Shown: positions 6,919 through 15,964 of the stretch, piece by piece
Layout of the letters: each line of letters begins with the position of its first letter
How positions within the stretch are numbered: the stretch's first letter is position 1
Source: Flavobacteriaceae bacterium
GTDB lineage: Bacteria; Bacteroidota; Bacteroidia; Flavobacteriales; Flavobacteriaceae
Direction of reading: 5' to 3'
Length of the DNA stretch: 29,933 nt
NCBI GenBank assembly: GCA_029245825.1
Contig: JAQWON010000085.1
Coordinates: 1 to 29,933 of the forward strand
The notes under the pieces: model-generated
Database searches by the model: none
Told to the model about the DNA's origin: nothing
The model's input: the letters and a program-made list of their open reading frames with translations, nothing else
Program-made: the position numbers and the translations under genes

Positions 6919-8235
6919 TTATTGAGTTATTGCTCTATAAATGTCATTCCCGTTAGCATAAAGTACAAGTGCTAGGAGTAAAATAAAACCTAAAGTTGTA
7001 GCATATTCAAGGAATTTATCAGCTGGTTTTTTACCAGTAATCATTTCATAGATTAAAAACATTACATAACCTCCGTCCAAAGCTGGAATTGGCAGAAGAT
7101 TCATAAAAGCTAAGATTATAGAAATAAAAGCTGTTGTAGACCAAAAGCCTCTCCAATCCCATTCACTAGGGAATAAGCCTCCAATTGTCCCAAAGCCACC
7201 TAATTGTTGAGCTCCTTTTTTTGTAAAGACAAATTTGAAAGAGGCAACATATCCATAAAGGGTTGAATAAGCATAATTATAACCCTCAGAAATACTTTCA
7301 ATTAGAGAAAGGCTAACATTTTTAAGTTCAATTGGTTTTGGAAATACACCAATCAATGATTGTTCTTCAAGTTTTATTTTTAAAGTTTTTTCAGATCTTC
7401 TTCTTTCAATTGTTAGATCAAATTCCCTAAGGTCATTTTCTATTTTCCATTTATTAAGATCTCCCCAGTCTGTAATTATGGTATTGTTTATTGATTTTAT
7501 TCTGTCCCCGACTTGAAGTCCTGAAATTTCTGCTGGGGAATTTGGCAAAATACTATCAATTAATGCAGGTGTTCGAACGTAAAAAAGGTCCATTTCACCT
7601 GATTGAAACATTCTTTCATCAATGTCACCAGGGATTGTTAAAACTTCTTTTCTGCCATTAGAGTGTAGCACCTCTACTTCATTTACATTTTCTAAAAAGA
7701 ATTTTTTGCTTAAACTAGTTGGAATATCAATAAATTTTCCATCAACTTTGAGGATTTGATCACCTTTTTCAAATCCAATCTCTTTTGCCAATTCAGAAAC
7801 ACCAAGACCTAAAGGTATAGAGGAATTTGGCAGTGTATTTTTCCCCCAAACCAAAAACATCATCATGAAAATTAAAAATCCTAATAAGAGGTTTACAATA
7901 ATTCCCCCTAACATGATTATCAATCTTTGCCATGAAGGTTTAGATCTAAATTCCCATGGCTGCGGAGGCTTTTTCATTTGTTCTTTGTCCATGCTTTCAT
8001 CAATCATTCCAGCAATTTTAACATATCCTCCTAAAGGTAACCAACCAACACCATAGACAGTCTCTCCAATTTTTTTCTTGAACAATGCATATTTCACATC
8101 AAAAAATAAAAAAAACCTTTCTACTCTAGTGTTAAAAATTCTAGCTGGGATGTAATGCCCTAGCTCATGTAAAATAACAATGATTGATAGCGAGAGGAAA
8201 AACTGAATTGCCTTGATGAGGAATATAAAACTCAT
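6919..8235 (-). CDS. rseP: site-2-type intramembrane metalloprotease, RseP family
   Basis: A membrane-embedded zinc protease of family M50 that in other bacteria cleaves anti-sigma factors and remnant signal peptides within the membrane. The 438-residue protein has the zinc motif HELGH (23-27) in the first membrane helix, a second helix 106-130, two periplasmic PDZ domains (about 140-205 and 222-292, each with a G-x-GD-I core: FEKGDQIL and LQVGDRIK), and the C-terminal PIPALDGG motif (382-389), whose Asp is the third zinc ligand, between the last helices. Length and order fit RseP of Bacteroidota. Its promoter (8255-8285) matches the consensus well. Its substrate here is unknown; no anti-sigma gene lies nearby. 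Confidence 0.93.
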   Translation of the reverse strand: MSFIFLIKAIQFFLSLSIIVILHELGHYIPARIFNTRVERFFLFFDVKYALFKKKIGETVYGVGWLPLGGYVKIAGMIDESMDKEQMKKPPQPWEFRSKPSWQRLIIMLGGIIVNLLLGFLIFMMMFLVWGKNTLPNSSIPLGLGVSELAKEIGFEKGDQILKVDGKFIDIPTSLSKKFFLENVNEVEVLHSNGRKEVLTIPGDIDERMFQSGEMDLFYVRTPALIDSILPNSPAEISGLQVGDRIKSINNTIITDWGDLNKWKIENDLREFDLTIERRRSEKTLKIKLEEQSLIGVFPKPIELKNVSLSLIESISEGYNYAYSTLYGYVASFKFVFTKKGAQQLGGFGTIGGLFPSEWDWRGFWSTTAFISIILAFMNLLPIPALDGGYVMFLIYEMITGKKPADKFLEYATTLGFILLLALVLYANGNDIYRAITQ

Positions 8236-8254
8236 ATTTTTAAAAACGGATCGT

Positions 8255-8285
8255 CAAAAGTAATATTTTTAAAAAGGAGAACAAA
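8255..8285 (-). promoter_or_regulatory. rseP promoter, full Bacteroidota consensus
   Basis: On the minus strand TTTG (8282-8285) is followed after exactly 19 bases by TACTTTTG (8255-8262), matching the Bacteroidota housekeeping sigma consensus TTTG-N19-TAnnTTTG at every fixed position. Transcription would start near 8248, leaving a short AT-rich leader before the rseP ATG at 8235. Confidence 0.65.
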
Positions 8286-8288
8286 AAA

Positions 8289-8322
8289 TTTGATCTTTAA
8301 AAATTTATATAATTTATATTTG
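8289..8322 (+). promoter_or_regulatory. promoter of the Sco-family gene
   Basis: TTTG (8289-8292) and TATATTTG (8315-8322) are separated by 22 bases, at the long end of the allowed range for the Bacteroidota consensus. The start codon lies 17 bases after the -7 element. Its -33 element is only 3 bases from that of the divergent rseP promoter, so both polymerases could not bind at once. Confidence 0.55.
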
Positions 8323-8339
8323 CGTCTCAAAGCAAAGAA

Positions 8340-8996
8340 ATGAAAACTAGTCAATTTTTTTTATTGATTTTTCTCCCTTTTTCAATAATAGTTTTGTTTT
8401 TATTTTATGACGCAATAAAACCTAAAAAAAAACTTCCCATCTTTCAGCCTGCAATGGTTAATTATGATTTAGTTGACAGTAATTTACAGCATGTTAAAAG
8501 ATATCACCGTATCTCTAGTTTTTCTTTAAAAAATCAAAATGGAGAAACAGTTACTGAAAAAAATTATGAGAATAAAATATATGTTGCAGATTTTTTCTTT
8601 ACTACTTGCCCAGGTATATGTATAGATATGACGAGAAATATGCTTAAAATTCAAAAGAAGACTTTAGATAATCCAAATATAATGTTACTCTCTTTTTCAG
8701 TTACCCCTAAGATTGATTCAGTTGCCCAACTTAAAAAATATGCTCTAGAAAAAGGTATAAAAGATTCCAAGTGGAATTTACTTACTGGAGATAAAAAACA
8801 GATATATAGATTAGCAAGAGAGTCATATTTTGTGGTTAAGGAAGGTCAGGGAATCAACTCTATGATTCATACAGAAAATTTTGTTTTGATAGATCCAGAT
8901 AAAAGAATTAGAGGTTTTTATGATGGGACAAATGATCAAGAAATCGAAGAGTTAATGGATGATATTATCACACTAAAAAAAGAATATTTTCCTTAA
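8340..8996 (+). CDS. sco: Sco1/SenC family copper chaperone or thiol-disulfide protein
   Basis: A membrane-anchored thioredoxin-fold protein of the Sco family, which delivers copper to the CuA site of cytochrome c oxidase or acts as a thiol reductase. The 218 residues comprise an N-terminal membrane anchor (5-23), a periplasmic thioredoxin fold beginning FSLKNQNG (61-68), the copper/redox motif TTCPGIC (88-94) with C90 and C94, the supporting SVTPKIDS segment (120-127), and the third copper ligand H177 in MIHTENFVLID. All three ligands are present, so copper binding is plausible. The start at 8340 is set by the anchor and the promoter position. It converges on pepP with only 3 bases between stops if pepP is read to its natural end. 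Confidence 0.9.
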   Translation: MKTSQFFLLIFLPFSIIVLFLFYDAIKPKKKLPIFQPAMVNYDLVDSNLQHVKRYHRISSFSLKNQNGETVTEKNYENKIYVADFFFTTCPGICIDMTRNMLKIQKKTLDNPNIMLLSFSVTPKIDSVAQLKKYALEKGIKDSKWNLLTGDKKQIYRLARESYFVVKEGQGINSMIHTENFVLIDPDKRIRGFYDGTNDQEIEELMDDIITLKKEYFP

Positions 8997-8999
8997 AAA

Positions 9000-9131
9000 T
9001 TAATTTTTTGACATCAATTCTTCTATTTCATTTGGATCAATAGGAATGTTTTTCATAAGATTTTCGACTTTACCTTTTTCTTTAATTACAACATCATCTT
9101 CTAGTCTTATTCCAAAACCTTCTTTTGGTAA
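9000..9131 (-). pseudogene. pepP: 3' tail of pepP stranded behind an in-frame stop
   Basis: Directly after the TAA at 9132-9134 the same frame stays open for another 43 codons to a TAA at 9000-9002. It encodes LPKEGFGIRLEDDVVIKEKG and a short helical end, exactly what should follow VEPGI in aminopeptidase P (normally VEPGIY followed by GxRxEDD). The Glu of RLEDD is a metal ligand of the dinuclear site. Read through, the protein would be 432 residues, the usual PepP length. It shows no start signal of its own. Confidence 0.85.
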
Positions 9132-9134
9132 TTA
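9132..9134 (-). other. pepP: in-frame TAA in pepP in place of a conserved Tyr codon
   Basis: The context reads V-E-P-G-I-stop-L-P-K-E-G; family members have VEPGIY here. TAT or TAC would become TAA by one change in the third codon position (plus-strand base 9132). TAA is also the commonest terminal stop of other genes in the window, so codon reassignment is not credible. Confidence 0.85.
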
Positions 9135-10298
9135 AATACCTGGTTCTACTGTAAAATCCATATTTTTTTTCATTGGTTCATCAATTAATCCATAATCATG
9201 GGTATCAAGGCCTAGATGGTGAGATGTACCATGCATAAAATATTTTTTATAAGCTGGATCTTTAGGATTTTGATTTTTAACCTCAGACTTAGTTAACAAG
9301 CCAAGACTAATTAATTCAGAGCTCATAATTTTTCCAACCTCATGGTGATATTCTTTCCATAAGGTTCCAGGAGAGAGTAGCTTTGTAGCTTCTATTTTTA
9401 CTTTTAAAACAGCATTATAAACTTTTCTTTGGCGCTTAGAAAATTTACCTGAAATAGGAATTGTTCGAGTCATATCGCTTGAATAATTTCCATATTCAGC
9501 ACCTACATCAATTAGGACTAGATCTCCGCTTTTACAAACGCCATTATTTTTCACGTAATGTAAAACATTATTATTTTTCCCTGAAGCAATAATGGGCTGA
9601 TAAGCAAATCCCAGTGAAGAGTTTTTTAAAAATTCGTGACTAAATTCTGCCTCAATTTCATATTCATAAACCCCAGGAGTTACAAAATTTAAAATTCGTT
9701 TAAATCCTTTCTCAGTAATATCACATGCTTTTTGAATTTGATTTATTTCCTCATTTGTTTTTATAGATCTTAATCTTTGTAGGATTAGATTCCCTTTAAC
9801 ATGCTTAAGGTAAGGATATTTTTTTTTCGCCCAGTTTATAAATCTATCCTCTCTTGTTTGTGTTTCAACTTTTGCTCTATAATGCTCGTTAGTATTTATA
9901 TAAAGTTTCTCACATTTGTTAGCTAGTGAATTAAAAACTTTTTCAAAATCTGAGAGCCAAAGGACTGTTTCTATTCCAGATGAATCTCTTGCTTTTTCCA
10001 ATGAAAGTTTTTCTCCTTCCCATATTGAAATTTTCTCATCAGTTTCTTTTATAAATAAGATTTCTTTTTCCTTTATTTTTTTAGCATCTGGAAAAATCAA
10101 TAGAATTGTTTCCTCCTGTTCGATTCCTGTTAGATAGAAAATATCTCTATGTTGTTGAAAAGGAAAATAAGTGCTGTCAGCACTTATTGGGTAAATATCA
10201 TTTGAGTTAAAAACAGCGATACTTTTAGAGAGCATAGAATCTACAAAATTGATCCTGTTTTTCTTATAAAAATCAGAAGGCAAAGGTTTATATCTCAT
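9132..10298 (-). CDS. pepP: Xaa-Pro aminopeptidase (aminopeptidase P), truncated by a premature stop
   Basis: A cytoplasmic metallopeptidase of family M24B that removes N-terminal residues preceding proline. The 388 visible residues include the N-terminal creatinase-like domain (about 1-165; YFPFQQHRDIFYLTG near 43-57) and most of the pita-bread catalytic domain: LVLIDVGAEYGNYSSDMTRT with two Asp ligands, HGTSHHLGLDTHD with the His ligand, and FTVEPGI with the first Glu ligand. The frame then stops at TAA (9132-9134) where the family has Tyr, removing the last Glu ligand (in RLEDD, coded at 9000-9131). A truncated protein should therefore be inactive. A single base change at 9132 explains the stop. 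The gene is either newly broken or carries a sequence error. Confidence 0.88.
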   Translation of the reverse strand: MRYKPLPSDFYKKNRINFVDSMLSKSIAVFNSNDIYPISADSTYFPFQQHRDIFYLTGIEQEETILLIFPDAKKIKEKEILFIKETDEKISIWEGEKLSLEKARDSSGIETVLWLSDFEKVFNSLANKCEKLYINTNEHYRAKVETQTREDRFINWAKKKYPYLKHVKGNLILQRLRSIKTNEEINQIQKACDITEKGFKRILNFVTPGVYEYEIEAEFSHEFLKNSSLGFAYQPIIASGKNNNVLHYVKNNGVCKSGDLVLIDVGAEYGNYSSDMTRTIPISGKFSKRQRKVYNAVLKVKIEATKLLSPGTLWKEYHHEVGKIMSSELISLGLLTKSEVKNQNPKDPAYKKYFMHGTSHHLGLDTHDYGLIDEPMKKNMDFTVEPGI

Positions 10299-10381
10299 TT
10301 TTTTTAGTCTTTATGCTAATATAATTTCTTTATAAATAATTGTAATAAGATTTTTGTAAATTCATTTAAATTTTAGCTATT

Positions 10382-13228
10382 ATGAATAAATCTGTCATCC
10401 TTTTTTTCTTTTTAACCGGTTTTATATTTGCTCAACCTAGCCAATCTAATGAAGAGCAAATATTAGAAGCAATTAATCAAAAACAAAAACTGACTAATTC
10501 TTCTAGAGTAAAGAATATAGATTTTAAAAATATAGGGCCTTCTGTCATGAGCGGAAGAGTAGTTGATATCTCTGTTAATCCTGATGACCCAACAGAATTT
10601 TATGCAGCATTTGCCACTGGTGGACTATGGCATACAAAAGATAATGGAATAAGCTTTAATTCTATTTTTGATAATTCTGTCACACAAAATATTGGAGAGA
10701 TAGAAATTCACTGGCCAACAAGGACTATATGGGTCGGAACAGGTGAAAATAATTCTTCTAGATCATCATATTCTGGGGTGGGGATCTTAAAATCTATGAA
10801 TAATGGTGATACCTGGGAGAATAAAGGCCTATCTGACAGCCATCATATTGGAAAGATTTTAGTCAATCCTGATGATCCTAATCATGTTATTGTTGGAGTT
10901 ACTGGTCATTTATATTCTGAAAATGACATGAGAGGTATTTACATCACAACTGATGGAGGAGAAAATTGGGAAAACACTCTTTATATTAATAACAAAACTG
11001 GAATTATTGACATGGAGTATAGTCCAGAAGATTTTAATGTCATCTATGCATCAAGCTGGGAAAAGGATAGAAAAGCATGGAATTTTGATGGTGATGGTGC
11101 TTCATCTGGGATATATAAAAGTATTGATACAGGCAAAAGCTGGGAACTGCTAACTAATTCGGGAAGTGGTTTTCCAATTGGTGAAGGAGTTGGAAGAATA
11201 GGAGTTGCAGTTTTTGACAATAATATTGTTTATGCAATACTGGATAATCAATTCAGAAGAAATAAAAAGGAAGATTCATCAAAAAAAGAAAATATAGACA
11301 AAGATTATTTTAAATCCATTTCCATAAAGGATTTTTTAGCATTAGATGATAAGAAGATAAATGAATTTTTAAGGGACAATTCTTTCCAGAAAGAATATAC
11401 AGCTAAAAAAATAAAAAATCTTGTTAGACTAGGTAAAGCAAAACCGGCTGATTTGGCAATATACTTGGAAGATTCGAATAGTTTATTATTTGACACTCCT
11501 GTAATTGGTGCAGAAGTATATAAATCAAATGATGGTGGAATCACATGGAGTAAGACCCATGATGGATACATAGATAATTTATATTATAGCTACGGATATT
11601 ATTTTGGACACATTTATGTTGCCCCTTATGATGTAAACAAAATATACATTTATGGAGTTCCACTTTTGACTTCAAATGATGGAGGTAAATCTTTTTCTTC
11701 AATAGGGAAGTCTAATGTTCATGTTGATCACCATGCTCTTTGGATCAATCCCTCTAGACCCGGACATTTAATTAATGGAAATGATGGGGGTATTAATATA
11801 ACATACAATGATGGGAAAAATTGGATGAAAAATAATTCTATCCCTGTTGGTCAGTTTTATGCAATCAATGTAGATAATGAAGAGCCTTATAATGTTTATG
11901 GAGGACTACAAGATAATGGAGTTTGGAAGACAAGGCATAATTCTTTAGATAATGAGAGATGGCATTCTACTGGACATAATCCATGGACTGGAATTATGGG
12001 AGGAGATGGAATGAATATTCAAATAGATAATAGGGACAGTAATATTATTTACACTGGCTTCCAATTTGGTAATTATTCTCGACTAGATCTTAAAAATAAT
12101 AAACGTAAATCAATAAAGCCCAGACATAAGATAGGTGAATCACCATATAGATTTAATTGGCAAACACCAATTCTTTTATCAACACATAATCAGGACATCT
12201 TATATTATGGCGGAAATAAACTTCATAGATCATTAGACAAAGGAAATAATTGGGAAACAATTTCTCCTGATTTAACAAATGGAGGGAAAAAAGGGAATGT
12301 CCCTTATGGAACACTAACAACAATTAGTGAATCTAGCCTTAAGTTTGGTCTTTTATATACTGGGAGCGATGATGGATTAATTCATTTTTCTCGCGACGGG
12401 GGAGTTAAATGGAAAAATATTTCTAATAATCTACCTAAAGATTTATGGGTTAGCAGGGTGATTGCTTCATCTTATAAGGAAGGACGAGTTTATGTTACTT
12501 TAAACGGTTATCGATGGGATGACTTTTCTACTTATGTTTATGTTAGTGATGACTTTGGCAACACGTGGAAGTCAATAAAAGGCAATTTACCTTACTCTCC
12601 TTTAAATGTAATTATTGAAGATCCAGTTAAAGAAAACATTCTTTATGTTGGCAATGATAATGGAGTCTATGTTTCATTTGATATGGGTAAAAGCTGGGAA
12701 CCTTTTTCTAAGGGCTTGACTAGTGCAGCAGTACATGATTTAGTTATTCAAAAAAATGAAAATCATCTTGTAGTAGGAACTCACGGTAGGTCAATATATA
12801 TTGCAGATATATCAAAAATTCAAAAAGCAGACACCAATTTTCTTAAAAAACCCTTTCATTTTTTTGAAACAAAAGAAGTGAATCATTCAAAAAATTGGGG
12901 AAATAAACGGAGTCCATGGGTTGATCCAAATATCCCTTCAATTGAATTAAACTTTTATTCTAAAGCAAATTCCAATTATGATTTAATTATTAAAAACAAA
13001 AAGGGAATTACTTTAAATAAAATTTCTGGAGAACTGGAACAAGGCTTTTCGCAGATTAACTACGATTTGTCAATTAGCAAAATTGGTCAAGAATCCTACA
13101 ACAGAAAAAACAAAACAAAAAAACTTCAAAATTCTGAAAACGGTATATTTTATCTACCTAAAGGGGGATATGATTTTATCATAAAAATACCTAATGGTTC
13201 TTATTCTCAAGAATTAATAATCAAATAG
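10382..13228 (+). CDS. secreted sortilin/BNR-repeat (WD40/YVTN-like) beta-propeller protein
   Basis: An exported protein of 948 residues with a signal peptide (MNKSVILFFFLTGFIFAQ, cleavage near 18). It belongs to the large VPS10/sortilin-like, BNR-repeat proteins that are common in Bacteroidota and often annotated as glycosyl hydrolases without proof. At least nine Asp-box/BNR repeats are visible, of the form S-x-D-x-G-x-x-W: SMNNGDTW, TTDGGENW, SIDTGKSW, SNDGGITW, SNDGGKSF, SLDKGNNW, SRDGGVKW, SDDFGNTW and SFDMGKSW, consistent with one or two beta-propellers over about 50-820. A lysine-rich helical insertion (about 285-350) interrupts the propeller. The C-terminal 120 residues are beta-rich; no T9SS sorting tail is evident. 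Catalytic function and substrate are unknown. Confidence 0.85.
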   Translation: MNKSVILFFFLTGFIFAQPSQSNEEQILEAINQKQKLTNSSRVKNIDFKNIGPSVMSGRVVDISVNPDDPTEFYAAFATGGLWHTKDNGISFNSIFDNSVTQNIGEIEIHWPTRTIWVGTGENNSSRSSYSGVGILKSMNNGDTWENKGLSDSHHIGKILVNPDDPNHVIVGVTGHLYSENDMRGIYITTDGGENWENTLYINNKTGIIDMEYSPEDFNVIYASSWEKDRKAWNFDGDGASSGIYKSIDTGKSWELLTNSGSGFPIGEGVGRIGVAVFDNNIVYAILDNQFRRNKKEDSSKKENIDKDYFKSISIKDFLALDDKKINEFLRDNSFQKEYTAKKIKNLVRLGKAKPADLAIYLEDSNSLLFDTPVIGAEVYKSNDGGITWSKTHDGYIDNLYYSYGYYFGHIYVAPYDVNKIYIYGVPLLTSNDGGKSFSSIGKSNVHVDHHALWINPSRPGHLINGNDGGINITYNDGKNWMKNNSIPVGQFYAINVDNEEPYNVYGGLQDNGVWKTRHNSLDNERWHSTGHNPWTGIMGGDGMNIQIDNRDSNIIYTGFQFGNYSRLDLKNNKRKSIKPRHKIGESPYRFNWQTPILLSTHNQDILYYGGNKLHRSLDKGNNWETISPDLTNGGKKGNVPYGTLTTISESSLKFGLLYTGSDDGLIHFSRDGGVKWKNISNNLPKDLWVSRVIASSYKEGRVYVTLNGYRWDDFSTYVYVSDDFGNTWKSIKGNLPYSPLNVIIEDPVKENILYVGNDNGVYVSFDMGKSWEPFSKGLTSAAVHDLVIQKNENHLVVGTHGRSIYIADISKIQKADTNFLKKPFHFFETKEVNHSKNWGNKRSPWVDPNIPSIELNFYSKANSNYDLIIKNKKGITLNKISGELEQGFSQINYDLSISKIGQESYNRKNKTKKLQNSENGIFYLPKGGYDFIIKIPNGSYSQELIIK

Positions 13229-13277
13229 ATAAAACAAAAAAAAATGACAATCAAGATTATGTTTGCTTCTTAATAAT

Positions 13278-13285
13278 TATTTTTG
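13278..13285 (+). promoter_or_regulatory. -7 element of the sdhCAB operon
   Basis: TATTTTTG matches TAnnTTTG exactly, 17 bases before the sdhC start codon. The nearest TTTG (13262-13265) is only 12 bases away, too close for a normal -33, so the promoter assignment rests on one element. Confidence 0.35.
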
Positions 13286-13302
13286 TAGTGTAATAAACAA
13301 AA

Positions 13303-13950
13303 ATGATTGAATCTTCCATATCAAGAAAAGTAGCAATGGCTCTTTCAGGTTTATTCCTGATATTTTTTTTAGCTCAACACTTTACTATAAATTTTACCTC
13401 TGTTTTTAGCGAAGATTTGTTTAATAAATTGTCTCATTTTATGGGGACAAATCCTTTGGTCCAATTCATTTTACAACCTATTTTAATTTTGGGTGTGATT
13501 TTCCACTTTGTCATGGGTTTTATTCTAGAGATAAAAAACAGGCGCTCAAGGAAAGTTAATTATTCCTATCAGTCTGGTATAAGCTCTAGTTGGATTTCAA
13601 GGAATATGTTGTTTTCAGGAGTTGTTATATTGTCTTTCTTGGGATTGCATTTTTATGATTTTTGGGTTCCGGAGATAAAATATAAGTATATCGAATTTTT
13701 ACCTGATGATTCTCAAAGATATTATGAAGAATTAATCCATAAATTTCATAGCCCCATAAGGGTGGCTTTCTACTCTATTTCATTTGTATTCTTGTCATTA
13801 CATTTGATGCATGGTTTTGCATCTTCTTTTCAATCGGTAGGTGTAAATAATAAATATTCAAATACAATAAAAACAATAGCTATTGCGTTTTCTGTTATAG
13901 TGCCACTTGGATTTATTTTTATTGCGATATTTCATCATTTAAAGGGGTAG
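13303..13950 (+). CDS. sdhC: succinate dehydrogenase / fumarate reductase cytochrome b subunit
   Basis: The membrane anchor of complex II, 215 residues with five membrane helices (about 10-29, 53-76, 101-121, 152-172, 190-212). Histidines inside or at the ends of the helices (H26, H68, H116, H167, H170) are candidates for ligands of two hemes b, as in the single-subunit, diheme cytochrome b of type B complex II (Wolinella, Bacillus, Bacteroidota b558 family). No sdhD is present, which agrees with this type. The protein passes electrons between the SdhAB dehydrogenase and menaquinone. The sdhA start follows 3 bases after its stop, so the three genes form a tight operon. Confidence 0.92.
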   Translation: MIESSISRKVAMALSGLFLIFFLAQHFTINFTSVFSEDLFNKLSHFMGTNPLVQFILQPILILGVIFHFVMGFILEIKNRRSRKVNYSYQSGISSSWISRNMLFSGVVILSFLGLHFYDFWVPEIKYKYIEFLPDDSQRYYEELIHKFHSPIRVAFYSISFVFLSLHLMHGFASSFQSVGVNNKYSNTIKTIAIAFSVIVPLGFIFIAIFHHLKG

Positions 13951-13953
13951 ATT

Positions 13954-15957
13954 ATGTCAAAAATGATTTCAAACTTACCTAAAGGACTAATATCAGAAAA
14001 ATGGACATCTCATAAAGGGAAGATTAATCTTGTTAGCCCATCTAATAAGAGATTGATTGATGTAATTGTTGTTGGGACTGGTCTTGCTGGCGCATCAGCT
14101 TCAGCAACTCTTGCTGAACTTGGATACAATGTAAAGACATTTTGTTTTCAAGATTCTCCTAGACGTGCTCATTCAATTGCTGCACAAGGAGGGATAAACG
14201 CAGCAAAAAACTATCAAGGAGATGGGGATTCTACTTATAGACTTTTTTATGATACTATCAAAGGAGGAGATTACCGTTCAAGAGAAGCAAATGTTTATAG
14301 ATTAGCTGAAGTTTCTGCTAACATAATTGACCAGTGTGTTGCCCAAGGTGTTCCATTTGCTAGAGACTATGGAGGACTCTTAGATAATCGCTCTTTTGGA
14401 GGGGTATTGGTTTCTAGGACTTTTTATGCTAAGGGTCAAACAGGACAGCAACTTCTTTTGGGAGCCTATTCTGCAATGAATAGACAAATTGGCAAGGGTA
14501 GAATCCAAATGTATAATCGCCATGAAATGATGGATTTAGTTTTAGTAGACGGGAAGGCAAGAGGAATAATAGCCAGAAATCTTATAACTGGAGAAATACA
14601 AAGGCATAGTGCTCATGCAGTAGTTATAGCATCTGGAGGTTATGGAAATGTTTTTTTCCTTTCAACAAATGCAATGGGGAGTAATGTTTCTGCTTCCTGG
14701 AGAATACATAAAAAAGGAGCTTTTTTTGCAAATCCTTGTTTTACTCAAATTCATCCAACATGTATTCCAGTTTCAGGAGAGCATCAATCTAAACTAACAC
14801 TCATGTCTGAATCATTAAGAAATGATGGGAGAATTTGGGTTCCTAAAAATAAGCAAGATGCAAAAGATGTCAGAGAAGGGAAACTTAAACCAACTGAGAT
14901 TCCAGAAAAAGAAAGAGACTATTACTTGGAAAGAAGATATCCTGCTTTTGGTAATCTTGTTCCAAGAGATGTAGCCTCTAGAGCCGCTAAGGAAAGATGT
15001 GACGCAGGTTATGGAGTAAATAAAACTGGAGAGGCGGTTTACCTTGATTTTTCTGCTGCTATAGAAAGATATGGTAAAGAAGAGGCTCATGTTAAAGGCC
15101 TGGATGAAAACGACACTTCTGTTGTCAAAAAACTAGGTGATAAAATCATAAGAAATAAGTACGGTAATCTTTTTCAGATGTATGAAAAAATTGTTGATGA
15201 AGATCCTTATAATACTCCAATGATGATTTATCCTGCGGTTCATTATACAATGGGAGGGGTTTGGGTTGATTATAATTTAATGACAACAATTCCTGGATGT
15301 TATGCTATTGGAGAGGCTAATTTTTCTGATCATGGCGCAAACAGACTTGGCGCTTCTGCTTTAATGCAGGGGTTAGCTGACGGATATTTTGTTTTACCAT
15401 ATACAATAGGAGATTATTTGTCAAAAGAAATTAGAACTGGACGAATTTCTAATGATTCTTCAGAATTTATGGATGCTGAAAAAAAGGTAATGGATTCATT
15501 GTCAAATTTTATTTCCAATAAGGGTAAAAATTCAGTTGATTTTTATCATAAAAAATTAGGAAAAATAATGTGGGATAAGTGTGGAATGTCAAGAAATAGA
15601 AGTGGTTTGAAACAGGCTATTACTGAAATAAAGAGCTTACGAGAAGATTTTCATAAAAATGTTACAGTCCCAGGGAAAATTGATGAATTTAATGAAGAAT
15701 TGGTCAAAGCTTCAAGGGTTGCTGACTTTTTAGAGCTTGGAGAATTATTTGCTAAAGATGCTTTGGAACGAACCGAATCATGCGGAGGTCATTTTAGAGA
15801 AGAGTTTCAAACACCAGAAGGAGAAGCTTTAAGGGATGATAAGAATTTCAAATTTGTTTCTGCATGGGAACACAAAGGCGAGCCTTCAAAAGCAGTCTTG
15901 CACAAAGAAAAACTAGATTATGAAGAAATAGAGGTAAAAACTCGTTCTTATAAATAA
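13954..15957 (+). CDS. sdhA: succinate dehydrogenase / fumarate reductase flavoprotein subunit
   Basis: The catalytic subunit, oxidising succinate to fumarate with covalently bound FAD on the cytoplasmic face. The 667 residues show the dinucleotide-binding VVGTGLAGASAS (39-50), the His-FAD attachment site RAHSIAAQGGIN (71-82, H73), TQIHPTCIPVSGEH with substrate-binding His and Thr, the YTMGGVWVD strand, and the C-terminal FAD-contact segment GANRLGASALMQGLADGYF. The length matches Bacteroidota and epsilonproteobacterial type-B enzymes rather than the shorter proteobacterial SdhA. It sits between sdhC (3 bases) and sdhB (7 bases to the preferred start). It supplies succinate turnover for the TCA cycle and for succinate released by the methylcitrate cycle. 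Confidence 0.95.
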   Translation: MSKMISNLPKGLISEKWTSHKGKINLVSPSNKRLIDVIVVGTGLAGASASATLAELGYNVKTFCFQDSPRRAHSIAAQGGINAAKNYQGDGDSTYRLFYDTIKGGDYRSREANVYRLAEVSANIIDQCVAQGVPFARDYGGLLDNRSFGGVLVSRTFYAKGQTGQQLLLGAYSAMNRQIGKGRIQMYNRHEMMDLVLVDGKARGIIARNLITGEIQRHSAHAVVIASGGYGNVFFLSTNAMGSNVSASWRIHKKGAFFANPCFTQIHPTCIPVSGEHQSKLTLMSESLRNDGRIWVPKNKQDAKDVREGKLKPTEIPEKERDYYLERRYPAFGNLVPRDVASRAAKERCDAGYGVNKTGEAVYLDFSAAIERYGKEEAHVKGLDENDTSVVKKLGDKIIRNKYGNLFQMYEKIVDEDPYNTPMMIYPAVHYTMGGVWVDYNLMTTIPGCYAIGEANFSDHGANRLGASALMQGLADGYFVLPYTIGDYLSKEIRTGRISNDSSEFMDAEKKVMDSLSNFISNKGKNSVDFYHKKLGKIMWDKCGMSRNRSGLKQAITEIKSLREDFHKNVTVPGKIDEFNEELVKASRVADFLELGELFAKDALERTESCGGHFREEFQTPEGEALRDDKNFKFVSAWEHKGEPSKAVLHKEKLDYEEIEVKTRSYK

Positions 15958-15964
15958 ATTGCAC

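Noticed and set aside
11305..11571. Antisense open frame inside the BNR-repeat gene
   Set aside because: It runs against a clear protein-coding gene with intact repeats and shows no signal of its own; similar shadows inside prpB, rseP, sdhA, the DUF2723 gene, pit and nrdA were left out for the same reason.
15959..15961. TTG as start of sdhB
   Set aside because: It would add only two residues (Met-His) and lies one base after the sdhA stop; the ATG at 15965 gives the family N-terminus.
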